A DNA stretch of 64,000 nt from Capsicum annuum (Eukaryota; Streptophyta; Magnoliopsida; Solanales; Solanaceae). The notes under the pieces are model-generated. The model was given only the letters and a program-made list of their open reading frames with translations, ran no database searches and had not been told where the DNA came from. Positions 47,037-57,864 of this stretch are shown here, one piece after another. The stretch lies in NCBI RefSeq assembly GCF_002878395.1, contig NC_061120.1, positions 95,709,583 through 95,773,582 on the forward strand. Direction: 5' to 3'. Each line of letters opens with the position of its first letter. The stretch's first letter is position 1. The position numbers were made by a program, and so were the translations under genes.

Positions 47037-48700
47037 TTATGTAAGTTCAAATGCCTTTGTCATACTACATTGTACATTCTTCTTAAGATGTAATAGACTA
47101 GGATCTGCATATTTCTTTTCTTTCACTTCGGTTACTAATGAAGATTTTACCGCATTATGTATAATAATCCCCTCTTTTGGAGTTTCAAGATGGTGAACCC
47201 CTAAGTTGGCTAGCTGGCATAGATCTTTAGTTATCCCTTGTCTTTCCATAGACTTTCTATAATTCCTTACCATAGACTTATGACTTAACGCTCAGCTACT
47301 ACATTTCCTTTCTCTGGATGATACAAGATATCTACATCATAATCTTTTAATAGTTCAAGCCACCTTCACTGCCTCAAATTTAGGTCCTTCTGGCAAAAGA
47401 TATATTACAAACTCTTATGGTTAGTATATATTTCAATGTGAATCCCATACAAGTAATGGTGCCATATATTTAAAGCAAATATAATTGTTGCTAGCTCAAG
47501 ATCATGTGTAGGATAGTTTTTCTCATATGGCCACAATTGTCTTGAGGCATATGTTATTACTTTACCATGCTGCATCAACACATATCCTAAGCCAATTCTT
47601 GAAGCATCGCAATATATTTCATACCCTTCTGTGCCTTTTGGAAGTACCAATATAGGTGTAGAATTTAACTTATTCTTTAGATCTTGGAAACTCTTTTCAC
47701 ATGCATTATTCCATTAAAAATTAGATGCTTTGTGTGTTAGATTTGTTAAAGGTACAAAAATTGAAGAAATTCCTTCAACAAACCTTCTATAATAACATGC
47801 CAACCTAAGTAAACTACAAATCTTCATAGGCATTGCAGGTCTTAGCCAGTTCTTCACAGCTTCTATCTTTTGAGTATCAACCTTTATTCCTTCATTATAT
47901 ACAATATGACCCAAGAACGCCACAAATTTTAAACAAAACTCATATAGAGAACTTTGTATATAACTTATTATCATGAAGAATCTGTAACACCTATTGTAAG
48001 TGACTGGCATGGTCCTCCTTTGATCTCGAATAAACTAGAATATTATCTATAAAGACTATCACGAACACATCTAAGAATGGATTGAACACTCTATTCAAAA
48101 ACTCCATAAAAGATGTGGGTGCATTAGTAGCCCAAAGAACATGACTACAAACTCATAATGACCATATCGTGTTCAGAAAGCTGTCTTGGGTATATCATTC
48201 TCTTTGACCCTCACTTGCTGGTAACCCGACCTCAAATAAATCTTTGAGAAACACTTCGTAGCTTGAAAATGATCAAATAAATCATTAATTCTTGGAAGGG
48301 AATATTTATTCTTCATAGTCACCTTATTCAGTTACCGATAGTCAATACACATTCTTAATGAGCCATCTTTCTTATGCACAAATAATATTAGTGCACCCCA
48401 AGGGGACATACTAGGCTTAATGAATCCTTTCTCTAGAAAGTATTTTAATTTCTCTTTAACTCTCATAATTCTATCGGCGCCATCTATACGGAGGAATTAA
48501 GATTGGTTGAGTAACTGGAATCACATAAATACCAAACTCTACTTCTCCTTCTGGAGGCAAACCTAGAGGATCTTCAGAAAATATATTGGGAAATTCATTT
48601 ACCATTGGAATAGTTTGAAGAGTTGGTGGCTCCACATCTGTATCATTCACTCTAACTTGATGATATATGTAACCATTGGAAATCATAGTTTTTGACCTAA
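47037..48700 (-). pseudogene. pol: RT and RNase H remnant of element D
   Basis: RT starts near 48650 with VNEFPNIFSEDPLGLPPE and ILIPPYRW, then [31 protein letters not shown] blocks. The catalytic box at 48042-48053 reads FIDN: the second aspartate (GAT) is asparagine (AAT). FLGHIVYNEGIKVDTQKIEA follows, then RRFVEGISSIFVPL. RNase [21 protein letters not shown] (about 47625-47565), [20 protein letters not shown] and [17 protein letters not shown], an uninterrupted block 47650-47405. The linker ends near 47037. Confidence 0.83.
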
Positions 48701-48739
48701 AATAAGAAATAATACCTCTTGGCGCACCAATATTACCCT

Positions 48740-49200
48740 TCTATTCAAGGACTGTCTCTCTTGGAAAATTGAAATATACCCTTTTAGTTTGGCAATCTAC
48801 TGTGGCGTAAAAAGAAGCCAACCACTACATACCCACTATAATGTCAAAATCTACCATAAATAGTTATTATGTAGTTTTGATACACCCTCCTAGATATAAT
48901 AGATTCACAAACCTACGTAGATATTTCAAATGGCTTATCTAGTAATTTCGATGCTCTTCTGAACTTTCCAAGAACCAATGCAGTGACATATGATAATCTA
49001 GAACTCAGATCAATTAATTCATATAGATTATGTGAAAATATGGACAATGTACCTATAACCACATCTATAGAAGCCTCTAAATTTTGTTGATCTACTAGAG
49101 CATATGTACGATTCTGATCTCCACTAGAACTAGATACTACTTTAATACCTCTACCAAGACCTGTAGGATAAACGTCCATACCTAAAGAAGGCATCGATGA
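48740..49200 (-). pseudogene. pol: Protease remnant of element D
   Basis: Minus frame 49194-48913 reads VVIGTLSIFSHNLYELIDLS, SRLSYVTAL and KLLDKPFEIST. The catalytic DTG/DPGS position is DLSS, so the active site is altered. FDIIVGM-WLASFYATVDCQT-type sequence follows around 48870-48790. Confidence 0.72.
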
Positions 49201-49229
49201 TAAAGATACAAAGGCTGATCCTGTAGGTC

Positions 49230-50440
49230 ATGCCATTCCACCCATGCCCTTTTGCTGGCAATCTCTCATTATATACCCCGACATACCACACTAAAAGCAA
49301 GCATTTGTACAAAACTAACTTGCACCTATTTGAAGTTTTCCACATTGTATATATAGTTTTCAAGGAGGTATTAATTGGCATATACTCCCTTGCTCTTGAT
49401 ACCCCACTAATCGTGAACTCTGACTCTCACTTCTTTGCCCAAACTGATTGCCCTTGGACCCTTAAAACTGCAATGGAGCACTAGCTACAGAATATGAAGA
49501 TAATGTCCTAGGCAGTCTATTAGAAAATTGAGGCCTAAACTCTCCTTGGGATTCCATAAAATTCCCCCGTAGATCTAGCTCTCTTCGAATACTCTCTTTT
49601 CAATTCTTAAGTTTTTCTTTGCCTCTGGTCCTCTATTTTTTGTGCAAAATCTTATATCCTTGCTATGTCTATACCTTTGTTCAAAGCATCAATAGTAAAA
49701 TCTCTAACTAAATATTGATCTAATATATCAACATATTGATAAACTCTATCATTCATAGTAGCTACTATATTAGGATCATACCTAGCCAAATAGTTAAACT
49801 AGAGGTTGTACTCCCCCACAATCATATTTCCTTGGCAAAGATTCAGGAACAGATCTATACGGTCCTCTCAAATCTTAAATGGAAGGTAATGATCAAGAAA
49901 TTCCTCTTTTAACACTTTCCAAGTAGCTTAATATGCATCAATACCCCTGGATTATTTTGAGCCTTCATACAAAAATATAGCCTCTCATTTGAATTTATAT
50001 GATGTTAGATCAATTGTCTCTTTACCCGATACTTGTATGAAATCTTGAACCCTTTAGATTTGATCAATAAAATCTTATGGGTATTCATTAAGGTTTGATT
50101 TGGTGAATGTGGGAAGATCCAATTGAAGAAAATCCTGCATTCGTAGGCTAGCTTCCCTATCTACACCACTAAAAACTGTGGTTGGAATAACTTATCCTTG
50201 AGCTTTTCCAGTAACTATAAAAGCTAGCAATTGCACCGTATTCCTTATATCTTGGTCAGTATCATTAATAGGTGGTTCTTAGGATGTTGTTCTTCCCCTC
50301 CTTATCTTTTCTGGAGATAAAGGAGTAGAAGAGGTTTATGATACAAACTGAGATTGGGCCTCACTTTGATTAGCTTGTCTAGGTGGGGACTTGCTAGTCC
50401 CGTCTTCGTCAGCCACATGTACTTTCTTACATGTATTCTT
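49230..50440 (-). pseudogene. gag: Gag and zinc knuckle remnant of element D
   Basis: From the right: SPPRQANQSEAQSQF (about 50395-50350), DTDQDIRNTVQLLAFIV, DFLQLDLPTFTKSNLNEYP, a stop, DFIDQI (about 50060). Core: TWKVLKEEFLDHYLPFKI (49930-49880), LCQGNMIVGEYNL and FNYLARYDPNIVATM, then YVDILDQYLVRDFTIDALN. The knuckle reads CGMSGYIMRDCQQKGMGG near 49290-49235, with tyrosine at the histidine position. Glutamine and tryptophan codons are often stops. Confidence 0.8.
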
Positions 50441-50654
50441 ACACCTTCTTATAATCGACTTCTTTACTATAATTAGAAACAAAAACATATTTAATGGTTA
50501 AATATGACTTCACCTACTACTCAGGCTCTATTGTCCAATCTAACATATGAAGAAAAATAGACAACCCCTAAATGTCCCATAGCTCTCCTATTTATAGATG
50601 TGGTGCAAAACACACCCATACATGAGATATTATATAGCCATAACTTGTAGACTC

Positions 50655-50683
50655 CCTAGGATGACCTACTCTGATACCACTCT
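50655..50683 (-). other. Primer binding site of element D
   Basis: Minus strand AGAGTGGTATCAGAGTAGG lies directly after the LTR end TGTGATA; TGGTATCAGAG is exact. The leader to the left has the hairpin at 50602-50616. Confidence 0.88.
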
Positions 50684-50972
50684 TATCACACTTCAAATCC
50701 CATTGGGATGAATAGGAACCCATAGCCATAAAAGCCTGAGAGCACCAACCTATGACCCTGTACATCACACGTGTCTAAATATAATAATCAAAAGTTTTGA
50801 CAAATATGATACAATGCATTGATGAGTACAACTACGTGGACAAGCATAAAATTATATATACAAGACTTAGCCTATGGGGCCACAACTTCTAAGGGACAAG
50901 AAACTACCATGCTTAATTTTACATTGGTCTACAAAGCCCCTAAATGATACACAAAGACATAGTTAAGCTTGA
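50684..50972 (-). repeat. Truncated 5' LTR of element D
   Basis: Only the last 289 bases of the LTR. It retains an 85-base piece (about 50720-50805) lost from the 3' LTR. At 50972 it passes into H linker sequence without any LTR terminus. Confidence 0.85.
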
Positions 50973-51215
50973 GTTACTCAAGGGTTATGAAATGAGTTTG
51001 CACTACTATCCAAGTAAAGTTAATATTGTGGCGGATATTTTTAGCATGTTCTCTATATGAAGTTTATCTCATGTGGATGAGAAGAAGAGAGGATTGGTGA
51101 AGTACATTACTAGTTGGCTAACATAGGAGTTAATCTTTTGGACTCTAAAGATGGAGGAGTTAATAATACATGGATCTTAGATCAGATAGAGCAAACTCTG
51201 ACTGATGGTATAATT
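50973..51215 (+). pseudogene. pol: RNase H end and linker of element H
   Basis: Frame reads LELLKGYEMSLHYYPSKVNI, then VADIFSMFSI, a stop, and SLSHVDEKKRGLVKYI, the end of RNase H and the linker before integrase. It fits the missing continuation of H after 42814, with about the main part of RNase H lost between. The right end, around 51200-51220, meets minus-strand E sequence. Confidence 0.72.
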
Positions 51216-53110
51216 AAATTGTACCATTAATAACAGCATTTAAAGACTCTACCTTGGATTTAGTAGGTATGACATACAACTGACCACGCCCGCCACTTGG
51301 CTGGGATATTGAACGATCTTTTGTCCTACTTATAATAGGACTTCCACAAGCACTCAAGGGACCATCCCGATGCCCATGCATACCACCTCAAGTTAGGGGT
51401 AGTTTTTCCCTAATTGGTGAAATGCTTTGAGCTACAGTAACCACCGCTCCATGATTGGGGCACTCTCTCAAGAAATAGCTAAAGGACCCACAACCATTAC
51501 ATGCCCCAGGCGCGGTACTAAAACCCAAAGATTCGATTGACCCAGTATAAACACCATGAATAGAATAAACATAAGATGAACCATTCAGAGAATGATCACA
51601 ACTCTAGATAGGATGATAAATATAACTAGACTGGCCTCCATGATAACCTAAAGAGTGGTATGAGCTAGCCTAGTAGATTGACCCTAATGCAGATAAGGCT
51701 AATGCAGAGGGCACCTACCCAGATATCTAATGCCTCTAAACCGTAAGCCACTATGGCTATTACTAAAACTACCCGAATATCATGGCCTCTTATTGCTATC
51801 CCCTTGTACCTTGTAATGTATATCCTACATAACCAGTGCATGATTAAAAAGATCAACAAAAGATCAACAACAATCAACCTAACTCAGTGGGTACCTACCC
51901 TGATAACCAATGCCTCTAAATTATAAGCCACTATGGTTTCTACTAAAACTACCCTATTATCGTGGCCTATTATTACTGCCTCTCGGCCCTTGTGATTCAT
52001 CTCCTCCATAACCAGTGCTTGCTTAGATAGATCAAAAAAGGTTAAACCAGCATCAACCTAACTCTAAGTAGCCATATAGAGAGAAAGTGTAAAACTACTA
52101 ATAAAACACCATACCAGCTTTTACTCGATCAGCAAGATAGAAATAGCATGTCTAATGAACTTATAAAATCAATCTTTGTACTTCAAAATTGACATGAAGC
52201 CTTGCTCCAACCTTGAGAACCGATCTCTTAAATGATCTCTAAGACTTTGAGGCATGTAGTTCTCTAAGAAGACCTTAGAGAATTGAGTCAATATCATTGG
52301 GGGAGATTCAAGTTGCCTGAAATCTAGATGACCTTTCCAACAATGATGAGTTGTCAAATCCAACTGAAAAGTAGTGTAGACCATACTACGAGTCTCAAAT
52401 AAGCCCTAATTATGGAGCCTTTCCTCACAAGCAACCAACTCATAAGCATCCTCACTAGGTGCACCACAAAACCTAGAGCATAATGCAACAACCTTCCCAA
52501 TATTTTCTGCTCCTCAATAGACATAGCATATTAGGCAATAATCAGCTGAGCAACTACCGATTGAGCAACCACTGGTGTAGGAGGGACCTCAACTCTGGGA
52601 TCCACAGCTATAGGTTGCACCCCCACCTCAGTACTATTTTCATTTTTAGACTTTGCACCATCATACAATGCACCACTAGCTAATCCCCAGATCTAAAATA
52701 ATATATCTCAAAGTAGTGAGGAAGAAATAAACCCTAATAAAGCCTGGGCTGGTCCTTGGTGCACCACTAGCTTGAGTGGAGGAATTTTTAGTTAGGGAGC
52801 AGGAGTAGGTTCCAGTAAAGGTCCTCTAACATGGTCTACAACTGGGACAATGTCTCTCTACTTTTCTCGACCTCCAGGTTACCTACGAACTATGAAAGGA
52901 TTCTGAGTGGTAGACTTGAGGTCCTCATCTCGTGTAGTGGTAGCACACATTCTAGCCATCTGTGAAGAGTCAAACTAATGTAAGCTTTGGAAACTAACTT
53001 AGAATTTTGGCATGAAATAAGTGAAAGAAGTGGTATCTCCTAGGAATATCATTTGTTTCTTATCTTTGGGACTTTATTAGACACTTGCTCTTCTATCAAC
53101 AATGCTAGCA
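51216..53110 (-). pseudogene. gag: Gag and protease start of element E
   Basis: Read leftwards. The gag core is open at 52384-52169: TTHHCWKGHLDFRQLESPP, MILTQFSKVFLENYMPQSLR, DHLRDRFSRLEQGFMSI, close to the A Gag. A glycine/serine-rich linker with a 180-base duplication follows (51713-52075). The knuckle CNGCGSFSYFLRECP lies at about 51510-51465, with tyrosine in the histidine position. The protease start GRGQLYVIPTKSKVESLNAV (about 51285-51230) runs into the junction with H. Stops and shifts throughout. Confidence 0.78.
51713..52075 (-). repeat. 180-bp tandem duplication in element E Gag linker
   Basis: ACCTACCC begins at 51713 and 51893, followed by matched blocks (TAAGCCACTATGG, ACTAAAACTACCC, ATAACCAGTGC, CATCAACCTAACTC). 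The period of 180 bases is 60 codons. Copies differ at many sites, so it is old and may be family-wide. Confidence 0.78.
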
Positions 53111-53113
53111 AAC

Positions 53114-53133
53114 CCAGCACTCTAATACTAATT
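53114..53133 (-). other. Primer binding site of element E
   Basis: Minus strand TTAGTATTAGAGTGCTGGG follows the LTR end CAGTAACA. Two G to A-like changes separate it from TGGTATCAGAG. It identifies the right LTR as the 5' LTR. Confidence 0.7.
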
Positions 53134-55689
53134 TGTTACTGCCTGATTTAGAAAGCATAATATCACCTAATTAATCCCACTAGTAGAAAAGGTAAACTAC
53201 AGCCTAGAGTAGTAAGCAATGGTTAATTTGGTGCAAAATATCATAATGCCCAAATTTTCCAAATAAATGATTACAATAATGAATCAAGTAATGATAATAA
53301 TAGTAAAGATTGATAAGATAACAATAACATCCCATAATCTTGTAGTGTCGATAAAAAAGGTACTAAACCAAAAGAATATGAGTACAATAATAGTCAAATA
53401 TACATCGATCTCAAATAATGAAAGACTAAATAAAAGTAAAAGAGTCAGAAAAAGCCAATCTGTCTCTAAGAGCTCACCCTATCTCCAACCTCAAGTAGGC
53501 TTGATAGTACATTAGCAGTAGCCACTATTACTTTGATTTGCACCAAAAAGGTATAAAAATATAGTATGAGTACCAAGTCTATGGGTAATGAGTAGGTACT
53601 AATGGATGACTAAGAAAAATCATAATATAAGTACAATAAAAATGCAATATTATTAATCTAAAGTAAGGTAAAAAGGGCAAACCTAAAATGATGCTTCAAA
53701 TGCTATATAAAATAAATAAATAGTTTTAAAGGATAGAATAAATAACACATATCTATCATTACAAAACTGCCCCCCATAGGACAGTTAGTGCAAAAAAGTA
53801 AATAAACTAATGTAGGCGCCCATAAGCCCAGATGGTATAATAAAAGAAAGTAAGTAAATGAAATTACATTAACTAACCATACCTCAAGAAAAAATTATGA
53901 ATCCATCCATAGCATGACATATAATAAATAACCTTTCAATGAAGGGCTCAAACAGAAATTCAAAATCATAAATCACCAAACATGAACTGCAACTCATAGT
54001 ATCAATAAATCACCGAAGTTGAACCAGTACTGATATCAACTACCAAGTACCAATCTAGAATAAGTATCTTATAACCAACCTGTTCAAGCTCCTAAATATA
54101 TAATTTAAAGGTTAAAATGCGCGTATAAAGTCTAAAAGAAGTCAAAAATAGTTTTGGCCTAAGGTGGGTCGTATGGGCCCATTTCTAATCTTAAAAATCC
54201 TCTTTATGAAGAATTCTACACTAGACTTTGCTGAGGAATATAAATTTGCTTCTAGATATTGAATGAGACACATTTAGTCCTATGATAGCAATTCTGCCTA
54301 AACATGAGTAACTAAGTCAATTGGCCCTAGTTTACGGTTCCTTAATATGATAAATAATTAATATTACACTCACGATACCTCCAAGACCTAATTCTCAGCC
54401 CATAACTAGAATATTATAATAAATAAACTATGATTAAGCTCAATCTAAAGATAGATAAACCTAGCTTACATAGACTCCAAAGAAAGCTTAGCAAAATCCA
54501 TTAAATCGATGATTATTCCTTCTGAAAAGCTCCTGCATGATGCCGCACTATCAAAATCAAAATCTACTCATTAATATGAGAACAATGATACCCATATTGC
54601 ATTTCTATGCTTTGGGTTCAAAATTACATAAAATCCTATGTGTGGCCGGCTTGCGGAATCGCACTTTTGAAACACGTCCCTCTATGCTCAAGGAACTTTT
54701 ATCCTCAAGAATGGATAATTTTTGAGCTCAAAGGATGCTAAATTCAAACCAACAATATTCTATGGATTTTTGAAAATAATAGAGATATTAACCATAAAAT
54801 TAAAGAAACATTACTAAGAATTCAGAGAAGAAACATGTTATTTAAGCTCACAGATAACACAAAATCACCTCACTAATGTTTCTCCTAAGTTTTCACATTT
54901 TCTAGGGTTCTAAATTTTAAAATTGGGTGAAAATGCGTGAAATTAGACTAATTGAGGCATTAAATAGCTGGGTCCATTTTAGCGGTCAACGCTAAAGCAG
55001 CCAGGTGCTACTAAAGCGATACCCGTCTATGCCTGCCTAACCGCTTAAGCAAAAAAGTCGATGCTAAAGCAACATGTGCTTTAGCGGTCAACTTTCTGCT
55101 AAAATGACTCACTGGGCTGGGGATGAGGCTGGTCCAGGTTACTAAAGCAGCCTTCGCTAAAGCACCCAATGGGCCACTTAAGCTAATACAACAGCAAAAG
55201 ACTTAAGAAAATTTCAGGCCTTCGCATACCCCTTGGGATTCATTTGTAATCCCACATATGCAAATAAATTATGGTTCCCTATAAAAATTGATGATTCAGA
55301 CACAATGGAGAGAGCAAATTTTTCATTTGGTGTGTCCCACACCCAAGCGTCAGTTTTCTTAATTTTTGGCCAATGTCCCAAAATAAGTTTGGAAGCCTTG
55401 GAACTGAAACAAAAGGTCCACCTAGATGAAAATTGACATTTTAGAGCTGTTAGAAGTGTATTAATTGGAATACGAGGTCATTTTGATGAAGTTTTTGGTC
55501 GATTTTCTATTCAAACTAGGAAAAACTTCAAAATAGAGAATTGACTCTAAAAAACTAATGAACTACCCAGTAACCAAATTGTTATTCCAGCAAGTTATAA
55601 ATAACTTAGGGAAGCTATAGAAAATCTCTAAATGGTGAAAATACATGGAAATGGAAAATATGATCAGGATGGTCATTATAATAATGTCA
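53134..55689 (-). repeat. 5' LTR of element E
   Basis: 2556 bases, pairs with 23511-26268. Single copy of the block that is duplicated on the left. Word array GCTAAAGC / GCTTTAGC at 54960-55180. On the minus strand begins TGACATTATTATAATGACC. Confidence 0.83.
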
Positions 55690-56114
55690 CAAAGCTTATT
55701 TTGATGATTTGAACTCAATGAAACATTTAGGATCACCAATGGAAGTCGTTATCAACATGTTTCACTTTAAACCGACTCTTAGACCATGTAACTAGGTTTT
55801 TGATCACATGCTCAAAAATCACAAAGAGGCCTTAAATTCCAAACCAACCACGCTAATAACCCAAAATTGACATTCTTAAATAATAGAACTTATAGAATTT
55901 TCATCTGACGCTTGAATTCAGAAATGTTGACAAAACCCAACTATATTAACTTAAAGGTTTCTCAAAAATGAAAAACTCATATGAGATGCTTCCAAATGCT
56001 TTAGGGATTGTATCATGCATTTCTGCAACTCACGAATGATATAAAGCGACAATGAATAGAGAAAAATTATTTAAAACATAGAAAAGTTTTAAAATTACCA
56101 TAATGGTTGTTACA
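55690..56114 (-). repeat. LTR fragment of element I, first part
   Basis: On the minus strand starts TGTAACAACCATTATGG and aligns with 17944-18345 of element L, for example AAACCTTTAAGTT-ATATAGTTG. It stops at the E boundary and continues at 22750-23510 on the other side of E. Confidence 0.82.
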
Positions 56115-56440
56115 TTGTCCACTTAAAAACAAGGAATATGTCCTCGAACATAAAGTAAGGAAAGAACTTGAACCAATGAAAAGCTAGGGATATCTACTCT
56201 GCATGTCGGCCTGAATATCCCACGCAGCCTCCTCAATAAATGATGTCTACTGAAATATAACTACAACATGTACTGAAAGAAAATTTGAGAGCTAAAGTAT
56301 AGGTTGAACTTTCTTTCAAAAAATACAATAAGATACTTTCATTTTATTCAGACAATGTAGTATAGGTTGAACTTTCTTTCAAAAAATACAATAAGATACT
56401 TTCATTTTATTCAGACAATGTAGTAAGACACTCAGTACAA
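56115..56440 (-). pseudogene. pol: Polyprotein C-terminus and purine tract of element I
   Basis: Next to the LTR the minus strand has GTTCGAGGACATATTCC, the conserved pre-tract block, and TTTTTAAGTGGACAA. Upstream it reads FIEEAAWDIQADMQSRYP (56230-56175), the end of a chromovirus polyprotein, with a stop right after. Further upstream is a 63-base exact duplication. The remaining pol and gag are absent, so I is an internally deleted element. Confidence 0.72.
56297..56422 (-). repeat. 63-bp perfect tandem duplication
   Basis: 56297-56359 and 56360-56422 are identical over 63 bases (GTATAGGTTGAACTTTC start). It is 21 codons in the likely polyprotein frame. Perfect identity in an otherwise decayed element marks it as recent. 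Confidence 0.93.
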
Positions 56441-57294
56441 CTATTTGATTGACTACCAATGAATCCTTTACTAAAATAAAAATTATTATACCCTTAGATA
56501 ATACCCCTAGACTTCTTATATAATTAAAACCTTCTATAAGAACAACTACTAAACTATGCCTTCTGAAAACATGAAAGGATCACTAATATCTGAAGATATG
56601 AGTCCTATTGAAGAGTATGATTGCACACCTTATCACAACCCAATTGGTCATGATTGCCAACCATCCTAACACTATAGTGAGTAGACCATCTAACCCAACC
56701 CATGCCAACTAAGTCAAACCCTTCACAAGTTACTTTCATGAATTCCATGTTGTGAATTCATTAAACACATAATGATTTACAGAAACAAAAATCCAAAACT
56801 TAATCAAAATCATTTCTAAAGAATAAAGTGCAGAATTTCTCTATTTATTACAATCTTAGAACCTGAAGTCATAGTACAAGAACATCTAATTGTGGCCAAA
56901 AATTAATGTATAATAGATTATTTAAAATATGAAAATAAGGAAAGTGTATTAGTCCTAATACAACTGACCGGAAAAAAATAGAAGGCTCAATGGTTGCCCT
57001 ATTATGGTTCTCACCCTTTAATCAGAGTTTGTATATACTGGCTAGATTAAATTCTTATCTCAAATGAAGAAACATGCTCAACACTAATAAAAAGAAGAGT
57101 ACAGGTAGAATTAGTATATCAACTAACTATAAGTAGGAGTCATAGACAGACTCAACTCAAAAGTACACAAATTGGTAAATCAACAAAAGTAACAACAGTC
57201 AAAATAGAACATAAAATTAGAGACAACCATTTACATATTTGACACTTTACATCAACAAGAATACACGTAACAATTACACCTTCCCCACATATTC
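56441..57294 (-). repeat. Possible leader, PBS and 5' LTR remnant of element I
   Basis: No gene seen. ATGATTGCACACCTTATCACAACCC at 56610-56635 can be read as a decayed PBS followed by an LTR terminus (compare TCTGATACCA and GTCACGACCC types). The following GGTCATGATTGCCAACCATCC loosely matches the reversed end of the L LTR at 20095-20129. If right, this is the 5' LTR of I, cut by J at 57295. Evidence is weak; it may be another LTR family. Confidence 0.4.
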
Positions 57295-57864
57295 TGCAAT
57301 ACTCCGCATGTTTCTAAGCTAGGAAGTGAATACGTATTCCTACGTATGAAATCTCCTATCCTATGATTCATACTTGAGTACATGACTTACAATGAATATC
57401 CTAGTGATAGGATAGCTTATGATGCATTAATCATGTTCATATGAATCACTTAAGGTAATACAAGCTAAGAGTTTTTGAATCCATTAAGTTTTAGTGTTTG
57501 ATTTTGTAAGAGTCATCTTTGAATGAGTATAACTAGATGTTAATATGGTATTTTGGCTGATTTAGACCTACCAAATTATAGAGAATCGAATTAGATGTCT
57601 AACGATACCAATTTTTCCTTAATCCAATACCCGAGTGAAACGTTATGCCTATTTTTGTGAGAGACAATAAGGATAGGGGATTGGTTAGGCGCCGCCCAAC
57701 CAAACATAGGCGATTGGTTAGGCGCCACCCAACCTAGCTTAGGCAATCACTTGGGCGCCACCTAAGTCAGTTCCAGGTGCCAAAAACACTCCGTTTTGAG
57801 TTATTTTAAGGGTAATTAAGTCTTTTAACACTCCTTACACATCCCTAAACTTAACCCTACGAAA

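Larger units (their letters stand above)
42815..50972 (-). mobile_element. Element D, minus-strand element with truncated 5' LTR
   Basis: 3' LTR 42815-45575, body 45576-50683 and a 289-base remnant of the 5' LTR, 50684-50972. The remnant matches 42815-43020, for example ATATGATACAAT and GGGGCCACAAC. It lies in the RT/RNase H region of H. Loss of the outer end of the 5' LTR together with most of the H RNase H suggests one deletion across the right junction, so no target duplication remains. Confidence 0.88.
26412..51215 (+). mobile_element. Element H, plus-strand element split by G and D
   Basis: Pieces on the plus strand join in order: LTR 26412-27005, leader and gag 27006-27799, gag to RT 40659-42814, RNase H end and linker 50973-51215. 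The gag reading continues across element G with the codons meeting at the AGTTT duplication (AEPMVWDEF then SGAFLDPFF). Integrase, chromodomain and 3' LTR are absent after about 51215, where minus-strand E sequence resumes. Confidence 0.82.
23511..55689 (-). mobile_element. Element E, minus-strand Ty3/gypsy element, split and mostly deleted
   Basis: Defined by paired LTRs at 23511-26268 and 53134-55689 with homologous sequence (GAATCAAGTAATGATAATAA near 23656 and 53281). The body is reduced to Gag with protease start at the right (51216-53110) and a 143-base 3' remnant at the left (26269-26411). Element H and its passengers lie between. Most of E pol is absent, so the H insertion was accompanied or followed by deletion. 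A clean target duplication is not visible at the outer ends. Confidence 0.75.

Noticed and set aside
47405..47650. Open RNase H block in D as evidence of an active element
   Set aside because: D has a mutated RT active site, altered protease loop, stops in gag and a truncated LTR; the open block is chance survival.
56441..56627. Host gene or non-coding RNA in the gap between I and J
   Set aside because: No ORF, splice pattern or RNA fold could be supported; the sequence is AT-rich and fits element remnant.
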